Shown one piece after another: positions 7,450 through 10,999 of a stretch of DNA of 10,999 nucleotides. Within the stretch, counting starts at the first letter, position 1. Each line of letters starts with the position of its first letter. A program made the position numbers and the translations under genes. A model generated the notes under the pieces. The model was not told the origin of the DNA. It did no database searches and was given only the letters and a program-made list of their open reading frames with translations. The DNA comes from JAAYWY01 sp050945275 (GTDB lineage Bacteria; Bacillota; DTU030; DUMP01). The stretch spans positions 1 to 10,999 of the forward strand of contig JBMNSQ010000053.1 of NCBI GenBank assembly GCA_050945275.1. The letters run 5' to 3'.

Positions 7450-7477
7450 ATTAATTGCAACCGCCAAGACATGTCAA
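7450..7477 (-). promoter_or_regulatory. Candidate promoter of the nuclease-ATPase operon
   Basis: On the minus strand a perfect -35 TTGACA (7472-7477) is followed after 16 bases by ATTAAT (7450-7455), a four-of-six -10. The predicted leader is about 125 bases. The -35 overlaps the palindrome GACATGTC (7468-7475), which could be an operator or chance. Confidence 0.4.
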
Positions 7478-7485
7478 CATATACT
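7455..7485 (+). promoter_or_regulatory. Candidate promoter of sod, overlapping the divergent promoter
   Basis: On the plus strand a -35 TTGCAA (7455-7460) and a -10 TATACT (7480-7485, five of six) are 19 bases apart, longer than ideal. A start near 7492 would give a structured leader of about 150 bases before sod. It faces and overlaps the TTGACA promoter on the other strand. Confidence 0.3.
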
Positions 7486-7504
7486 AAATCAGCTTCGCCC
7501 GCCC

Positions 7505-7573
7505 GGGCTGGGACAGAGCCCAGCCCCTACCTAAGAGGCATGCCAGCCACACATACAGGCGACTCTCTGTGGC
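7505..7573. repeat. Two GC-rich inverted repeats, possible dispersed-repeat copies
   Basis: The first is a perfect 8-bp hairpin, GGGCTGGG (7505-7512) and CCCAGCCC (7519-7526), with loop ACAGAG, followed by CTAC. The second is GCCACA (7546-7551) and TGTGGC (7568-7573). The layout CGGGC-stem-GCCCCTAC at the first, and its reverse-oriented look-alike ending GGCCGCCCG at the second, resemble short dispersed repeats that I recall from many bacterial genomes. No T-run follows, so they are not terminators. Copy number cannot be judged from this window. Confidence 0.4.
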
Positions 7574-7577
7574 CGCC

Positions 7578-7616
7578 CGTTCTCAAAAAGGAAGCACGAG
7601 AACGTCCTTGTGCTTC
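7578..7616 (+). promoter_or_regulatory. Mutually exclusive hairpins in the sod leader
   Basis: GAAGCACGAG (7591-7600) pairs with CTTGTGCTTC (7607-7616) around the 6-base loop AACGTC: ten pairs, one G:U on the plus strand. CGTTCTC (7578-7584) can instead pair with GAGAACG (7598-7604), which uses part of the first stem. The ribosome site of sod begins 12 bases after 7616. The arrangement would allow two alternative folds; regulation is inferred. Confidence 0.35.
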
Positions 7617-7642
7617 AATCACTTTACAGGGAGGATTGCTAT

Positions 7643-8245
7643 ATGGCTCAGCTCACACCCATTCCTTTGCCCTACGTAAGTCTACCTGGCTTGTCAGCCT
7701 ACCAATTATCCGAACATTACAAGCTGTACACAGGCTATGTTAATAAGACCAACGAAATTTGGTCCCTGCTTCCGGAAACAAATCGCCGTGAAGCTAACGC
7801 TACCTATAGCCCGTACCGAGAATTGAAGCTAGAAGAGACGTTCGCCTTTAACGGTGTTAAGTTGCACGAACTATATTTCACCAACTTGGGCGGACTGGGC
7901 GGACCGCCTACCGGTCCGATAGCAAATATTATAAATCATAGTTTTGGTAGCGCATTACAATGGGCCGAAGATTTTCGGGCTCTGGCTCTGTCGGCTCGCG
8001 GTTGGGGGGCATTAGTCTATGACCGGCGCACTAGCAAACTACACAACTTCCTATACGATGCTCATAATGTGGGCGGTAGCGCCGAAACACATATCTTACT
8101 CATTATCGATGTCTATGAACACGCTTATTTTATCGATTACGCCACTGATAGAAGAGCCTACATTGATGCTTTCTTTAGCAACATCAACTGGGATGAAGTT
8201 AACAGGCGCTGGAATCTTGTACGTCAAGCTATGACCCCTTTATGA
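7643..8245 (+). CDS. sod: Superoxide dismutase, Fe/Mn family
   Basis: A 200-residue cytoplasmic enzyme (no signal peptide) that converts superoxide to oxygen and hydrogen peroxide. Expected metal ligands: H25 in LSEHYKLY, H75 in VKLHELYFTNLGG, and D156 and H160 in DVYEHAYFIDY. The C-terminal block INWDEVNRRW matches the family NW-x-x-V-N-R. Oddities: the spacing from H25 to the YVNK motif is one residue shorter than in E. coli SodB as I recall it; DVYEHAY replaces the usual DVWEHAY; and the outer-sphere residue that is Gln in MnSOD appears to be His (H141 in YDAHN), as in some archaeal and mycobacterial enzymes. Metal preference therefore cannot be read from the sequence. The ATG at 7643 has AGGGAGG 8 bases upstream; a GTG at 7610 lies inside the leader hairpin and is unlikely. 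The gene is monocistronic, ending at 8257-8282. Confidence 0.9.
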   Translation: MAQLTPIPLPYVSLPGLSAYQLSEHYKLYTGYVNKTNEIWSLLPETNRREANATYSPYRELKLEETFAFNGVKLHELYFTNLGGLGGPPTGPIANIINHSFGSALQWAEDFRALALSARGWGALVYDRRTSKLHNFLYDAHNVGGSAETHILLIIDVYEHAYFIDYATDRRAYIDAFFSNINWDEVNRRWNLVRQAMTPL

Positions 8246-8256
8246 TAATTCCCAAC

Positions 8257-8282
8257 GAAAAGCTCCTTTTCGGGGGCTTTTC
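8257..8282 (+). terminator. Rho-independent terminator of sod
   Basis: GAAAAGCTCC (8257-8266) pairs with GGGGCTTTTC (8273-8282) around loop TTTTCG, with one U:G pair. The arm GGGGGCTTTT gives the usual GC-stem-then-T-run form. It starts 11 bases after the stop codon. Confidence 0.85.
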
Positions 8283-8340
8283 TGCATCATTAATTGATAG
8301 CCCAAAGCAAATTTAATGATATGATATGGGAGATGCCATA

Positions 8341-8415
8341 ATGGACAATCCTTGCGGCTGGTACAGGGACGGTAGGCTCTCAAAAATTCGGACCGGGTCA
8401 AGGTTGTCATTCTAA
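8341..8415 (+). CDS. Possible 24-codon peptide ORF (weak)
   Basis: ATG at 8341 is preceded by GGGAG with 8 bases of spacing and runs 24 codons to TAA at 8413. The product is a basic, Cys/Trp-containing peptide starting MDNPCGWYRDG. The last few codons run into the dispersed-repeat motif TTGTCATTCT, so it may be a relic or chance. I do not recognise it. Confidence 0.15.
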   Translation: MDNPCGWYRDGRLSKIRTGSRLSF

Positions 8416-8647
8416 GCAAAGCGAAGAATAATAAAAGCTCTTCACTACGTTCATAATTCCCACGCGCGTTACCGCACTACGATAAACGAAACGTTTCCTG
8501 TCATTCAGAAGGAGCGAAGCGACTGAAGACTTAAACAAGAGCCCTCGCTTCGCTCCCTACGCTCCGCTCTAGACAGGCTGGAAAGGCGGGATGACAAATG
8601 TAGAGACTCCTAGCGATGACAAGGTAGGAACTTTCATAGCAATGACA
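8404..8647. repeat. Degenerate TGTCATTCT-type repeat cluster (MITE/REP-like)
   Basis: TGTCAT occurs at 8405-8410 and 8499-8504, and its complement ATGACA at 8591-8596, 8616-8621 and 8642-8647: rightward motifs on the left, leftward motifs on the right. The first copy reads TTGTCATTCTAAGCAAAGCG then AAGAAT. This is close to the TGTCATTCTGAGCGAAGCG family of short dispersed repeats that I recall from Clostridia and other bacteria. Further pieces (GGAGCGAAGCGA, TCGCTTCGCTCC, TAGCGATGACA, TAGCAATGACA) fit the same element. No transposase is present. It looks like two or more decayed, nested copies. Confidence 0.6.
8497..8577. repeat. Nested inverted repeat with perfect 12-bp arms
   Basis: GGAGCGAAGCGA (8511-8522) is the exact reverse complement of TCGCTTCGCTCC (8545-8556), separated by 22 bases. 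Outside it, CCTGTC (8497-8502) pairs with GACAGG (8572-8577). It is the core of the repeat cluster and would fold as a long hairpin or cruciform. No T-run follows. Confidence 0.75.
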
Positions 8648-8677
8648 TAAAATATAATAGGAAGGAGAAAAATTTTC

Positions 8678-10798
8678 ATGGCTGATATAGCTCACTTGTT
8701 AGCCGAAGAACTAAAAATTGGACAAAGCCAGGCACAAGCCGCAATCCAGCTGCTAGACGACGGAAACACCGTGCCTTTTATTGCCCGTTATCGTAAAGAA
8801 GCCACCGGCAGCTTAACCGACGAACAGCTTAGACAGCTAGCAGAACGCCTCGCTTATCTTCGCAACCTGCACGAACGAAAAGAAGAAGTATCACGTCTGC
8901 TAACTGAAATGGACAAGCTAACACCTCAAATAACCAAGCAGCTTAAGGCGGCCGTCACGCTGCAGGAAGTAGAAGACATTTACCGGCCATTTCGGCCTAA
9001 GCGACGCACCAGAGCCACCATTGCCCGCGAGCTGGGCCTGGCTCCCTTAGCGAACAAGATCCTGGATCAATCTCAACCACTCACATCTCAGGTTGTAGCT
9101 GTCTTTGTGAACCCTGATCAAGGAGTAGCCGATGCCGATGCGGCCCTTACAGGAGCTCTCGACATTATCGCCGAAATCATTGCCGACGATGCCAACATAA
9201 GAAAGAAAGTGCGGGATCTTACATACAAGAAAGGTGTCGTATCCTCCAGCAGCGCGAGCAACGAAGCATCTGCCACCTACGCCATGTACTTTGATTTTCG
9301 GGAACCGGCCGCCAAGATTGTACCCCACCGTATCTTGGCCCTCAATCGGGGCGAAAAAGAAAAGGCACTTCAGGTAAAGATTGAAGCACCGGAAAAAGAC
9401 TTGGTTGCTATCATTGAATCTAGCTACGTTAAGCCAGGATCACCCACGGCTGATCTTGTAGCTCAGGCAGCCCACGACGCCTATAAGCGACTTATTGCTC
9501 CTTCCATCGAGCGGGAAATCCGTAATTTTCTTACAGAAAAAGCCGAGAACCAGGCACTGGACGTGTTTGCCCGTAATTTGAAGAACTTGCTCCTAACACC
9601 GCCGGTAAAAGGCAAGGTGATCATGGGTTTTGACCCCGCTTATCGAACAGGCTGCAAAATCGCTATCGTCGACCCTTCCGGCAAACTTTTAGCTCACAGT
9701 GTTTGCTACCCTACCCCGCCCCAAAATAAAACGGCCGAAGCTAAACAGACGCTCCTTCACCTGATTGACAAATACCAGGTGGAAGTCATATCGCTGGGAA
9801 ATGGTACTGCCTCTAGAGAAAGCGAAAAGTTTTTAGCCGAGATGATAAAAGACGCTAGCCGGCCAGTAAGTTATGTCATTGTAAGTGAAGCAGGAGCCTC
9901 TGTCTACTCGGCCTCCAAACTGGCCAATGAAGAATTCCCCGATTTGGACGTATCCATTCGTGGGGCCGTCTCCATTGCCCGGCGGCTGCAAGACCCCTTG
10001 GCCGAACTAGTTAAGATTGATCCTAAGTCGCTCGGGGTCGGCCAATATCAACACGATGTGAATCAAAAGAAGTTAACGGAAAAACTAGCCGGTGTGGTGG
10101 AGGATTGTGTCAACAGCGTCGGTGTAGATGTGAATACAGCATCACCAGCGCTGCTTAGTTACGTTAGCGGTATTACCGCTGCAGTGGCGCAAAACATCGT
10201 GCAATATAGGGAGGACAACGGCAGGATAAAAACTCGCACCGAGCTTCGCTCCATTTCCCGCCTGGGACCAAAAACCTTTGAACAATGCGCCGGTTTCCTC
10301 AGGATCCCAGAGAGCACTAACATCTTGGATAATACAGCCGTCCACCCGGAGAACTATACCGAGGCCGACAAAATTATGGCTCTTTATCCGCTACCGGAAC
10401 TTATGCACAAACATTTTTCAACCGAGGAAATAGCAAAGCTGGCCCGAACGCTGAGTATAGGCATTCCAACGCTACGCGATATTTTAACCGAACTAAAAAA
10501 ACCGGGGCGTGACCCCCGGGAGAAGCTCCCGCCACCGCTGCTTCGAACTGATGTGTTGGAACTAAAGGATCTGAAGCCGATGATGATGCTCTGGGGAACA
10601 GTGCGCAATATCACCGACTTCGGAGCCTTTATCGATATCGGTGTTCACCAGGACGGCCTGGCCCACATCTCCGAGCTTAGCGACCGCTTCGTCCACTCGC
10701 CCTTCGACATAATAAACGTAGGCGATGTGGTTAAAGTGCGTGTGCTATCGGTGGAGCCGGAACGTAACCGTATCAGTCTATCCCTCAAAAACGTATAG
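8678..10798 (+). CDS. tex: Tex family RNA-binding transcription accessory protein
   Basis: A 706-residue full-length Tex protein (B. subtilis YdcI/E. coli YhgF type, about 720-770 residues). It is a cytoplasmic nucleic-acid-binding factor related to eukaryotic Spt6. Domains in order: N-terminal helical Tex domain (about 1-190, with NTVPFIARYRKEATG at 30-44 and EVEDIYRPFRPKRRTRA at 97-113), a helical linker, a YqgF/RNase H-like domain (about 315-440, GFDPAYRTGCK at 317-327), a helix-hairpin-helix region (about 485-545, VDVNTASPALL and the ISRLGPKTF segment), and an S1 RNA-binding domain at the C-terminus (about 637-706, TDFGAFIDIGVHQDGLAHIS). The start is the ATG at 8678, with AAGGAG 10 bases upstream. 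No frameshift or missing domain is seen. It has no operon partner on its strand. The next gene converges with a 6-bp gap, so any terminator must lie inside that gene. Confidence 0.97.
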   Translation: MADIAHLLAEELKIGQSQAQAAIQLLDDGNTVPFIARYRKEATGSLTDEQLRQLAERLAYLRNLHERKEEVSRLLTEMDKLTPQITKQLKAAVTLQEVEDIYRPFRPKRRTRATIARELGLAPLANKILDQSQPLTSQVVAVFVNPDQGVADADAALTGALDIIAEIIADDANIRKKVRDLTYKKGVVSSSSASNEASATYAMYFDFREPAAKIVPHRILALNRGEKEKALQVKIEAPEKDLVAIIESSYVKPGSPTADLVAQAAHDAYKRLIAPSIEREIRNFLTEKAENQALDVFARNLKNLLLTPPVKGKVIMGFDPAYRTGCKIAIVDPSGKLLAHSVCYPTPPQNKTAEAKQTLLHLIDKYQVEVISLGNGTASRESEKFLAEMIKDASRPVSYVIVSEAGASVYSASKLANEEFPDLDVSIRGAVSIARRLQDPLAELVKIDPKSLGVGQYQHDVNQKKLTEKLAGVVEDCVNSVGVDVNTASPALLSYVSGITAAVAQNIVQYREDNGRIKTRTELRSISRLGPKTFEQCAGFLRIPESTNILDNTAVHPENYTEADKIMALYPLPELMHKHFSTEEIAKLARTLSIGIPTLRDILTELKKPGRDPREKLPPPLLRTDVLELKDLKPMMMLWGTVRNITDFGAFIDIGVHQDGLAHISELSDRFVHSPFDIINVGDVVKVRVLSVEPERNRISLSLKNV

Positions 10799-10804
10799 GA
10801 TGTT

Positions 10805-10999
10805 CTACCCTCCACCTGTCAACGAAATGAGAATATCGGTAGGATTAGGAATAGACACATCCAAAGCCACCAAGGAAGCGTAGACAGAAGCCACCACCCA
10901 TAAGGTCAAGAACGCTGCTAGCTCCCCCCACTGCTTTTCCCTAATAAGTAAAGGGAGCTCTATAGCTATCATTACTACCATAATAGCTAGTACCCCAAG
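10805..10999 (-). CDS. C-terminal part of a small membrane protein, 5' end beyond the window
   Basis: Reading leftward from the window edge, one frame is open for 64 codons to a TAG at 10805-10807. It encodes a hydrophobic helix (LGVLAIMVVMIAIELPLL), a charged loop (IREKQWGEL), a second hydrophobic stretch (AAFLTLWVVASVYASLVAL) and a tail containing SIPNPTDILISL. The hydrophobic-charged-hydrophobic pattern and the PNP motif before the terminus resemble small two-helix membrane proteins I recall from spore-forming Clostridia, but I cannot name the family. The length and start codon are unknown. It converges on tex with only 6 bp between the stop codons. Confidence 0.65.
   Translation of the reverse strand, partial: LGVLAIMVVMIAIELPLLIREKQWGELAAFLTLWVVASVYASLVALDVSIPNPTDILISLTGGG

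Larger units (their letters stand above)
7319..7642. other. Divergent intergenic region between the nuclease gene and sod
   Basis: These 324 bases contain no convincing gene. The left part holds candidate promoters facing both ways around an 8-bp palindrome GACATGTC (7468-7475). The right part (7500-7616) is GC-richer and carries three inverted repeats, annotated separately. The sod ribosome site AGGGAGG lies just before 7643. An open frame starting at 7471 overlaps sod out of frame and reads as noise. Confidence 0.7.
8283..8677. other. Gene-poor region between sod and tex
   Basis: These 395 bases hold no convincing gene. From left to right: AT-rich DNA with GATAT repetition (8294-8328), a possible 24-codon ORF (8341-8415), then a repeat cluster (8404-8647) with several TGTCAT/ATGACA motifs and a strong inverted repeat, and finally the tex ribosome site AAGGAG 10 bases before 8678. 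I found no good promoter for tex. A TATAAT at 8653-8658 is too close to the ribosome site. Confidence 0.7.

Noticed and set aside
7471..7743. 90-codon plus-strand frame starting in the sod leader
   Set aside because: It overlaps sod out of frame, has no ribosome site, and its composition follows the GC-rich repeats.
8294..8325. TTGATA and TATGAT as a promoter for the 24-codon ORF
   Set aside because: The spacer is 20 bases, and the transcript would start almost at the ribosome site. Too weak to annotate as a promoter.
8404..8647. CRISPR array
   Set aside because: The repeat units are short, in opposing orientations, irregularly spaced and degenerate, with no equal-length spacers.
8653..8658. 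Perfect TATAAT upstream of tex as a promoter -10
   Set aside because: Transcription would start within the AAGGAG ribosome site, and no -35 hexamer exists at 16-18 bases.
9047..9328. Minus-strand open frame inside tex
   Set aside because: It is antisense to a conserved Tex coding region and encodes nothing recognisable.
10919..10955. Inverted repeat AGCTCCC/GGGAGCT as a tex terminator
   Set aside because: The loop is about 30 bases, no T-run follows on the plus strand, and it lies within the converging coding frame.

Overview
The window looks like chromosomal DNA of a Gram-positive, probably spore-forming anaerobe of the Clostridia (Peptococcaceae-like). Supporting points are moderate GC, strong AGGAGG-type ribosome sites, frequent GTG/TTG starts, a spore photoproduct lyase homologue, a YhaO/YhaN-type nuclease/ATPase pair, a clostridial-type Fe/Mn superoxide dismutase and short TGTCATTCT-type dispersed repeats. 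The assignment is inferred from gene style; no rRNA or tRNA is present.

Layout: everything from 1 to about 7320 reads leftward on the minus strand. From right to left come an SbcD-like metallophosphoesterase (6125-7318), an SbcC/YhaN-like ATPase (3413-6121), a small single-pass membrane protein (3131-3316), a spore photoproduct lyase homologue (2045-3055) and a DUF378-type two-helix membrane protein (1791-1997). A hairpin terminator follows at 1739-1775. These five may form one DNA-repair-flavoured operon starting from a TTGACA promoter near 7450-7477. Next come mrp (786-1637), with its own promoter and terminator, and the N-terminal 213 residues of a Sir2 deacetylase (1-640), also with its own promoter and cut by the window edge.

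The region 7319-7642 is a divergent promoter and leader region with several inverted repeats. Superoxide dismutase (7643-8245, plus strand) follows and ends in a clear terminator. The gene-poor stretch 8283-8677 holds a degenerate cluster of TGTCAT/ATGACA repeats with a perfect 12-bp inverted repeat, probably MITE/REP-like. After it comes tex (8678-10798, plus). A membrane protein C-terminus on the minus strand (10805-10999) converges on tex with a 6-bp gap.

Main points for a second look: (1) the spore photoproduct lyase homologue has Ala where the characterised enzyme has its hydrogen-donating Cys; (2) this gene has a long G:U-containing hairpin just before its ribosome site; (3) the ATPase has a beta-rich domain where true SbcC/Rad50 has a zinc hook, and its nuclease partner has Gln in the first metal motif; (4) the repeat cluster upstream of tex; (5) mutually exclusive hairpins in the sod leader. 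I see no clearly new defence or mobile system. Most of the window is housekeeping and DNA-repair genes.
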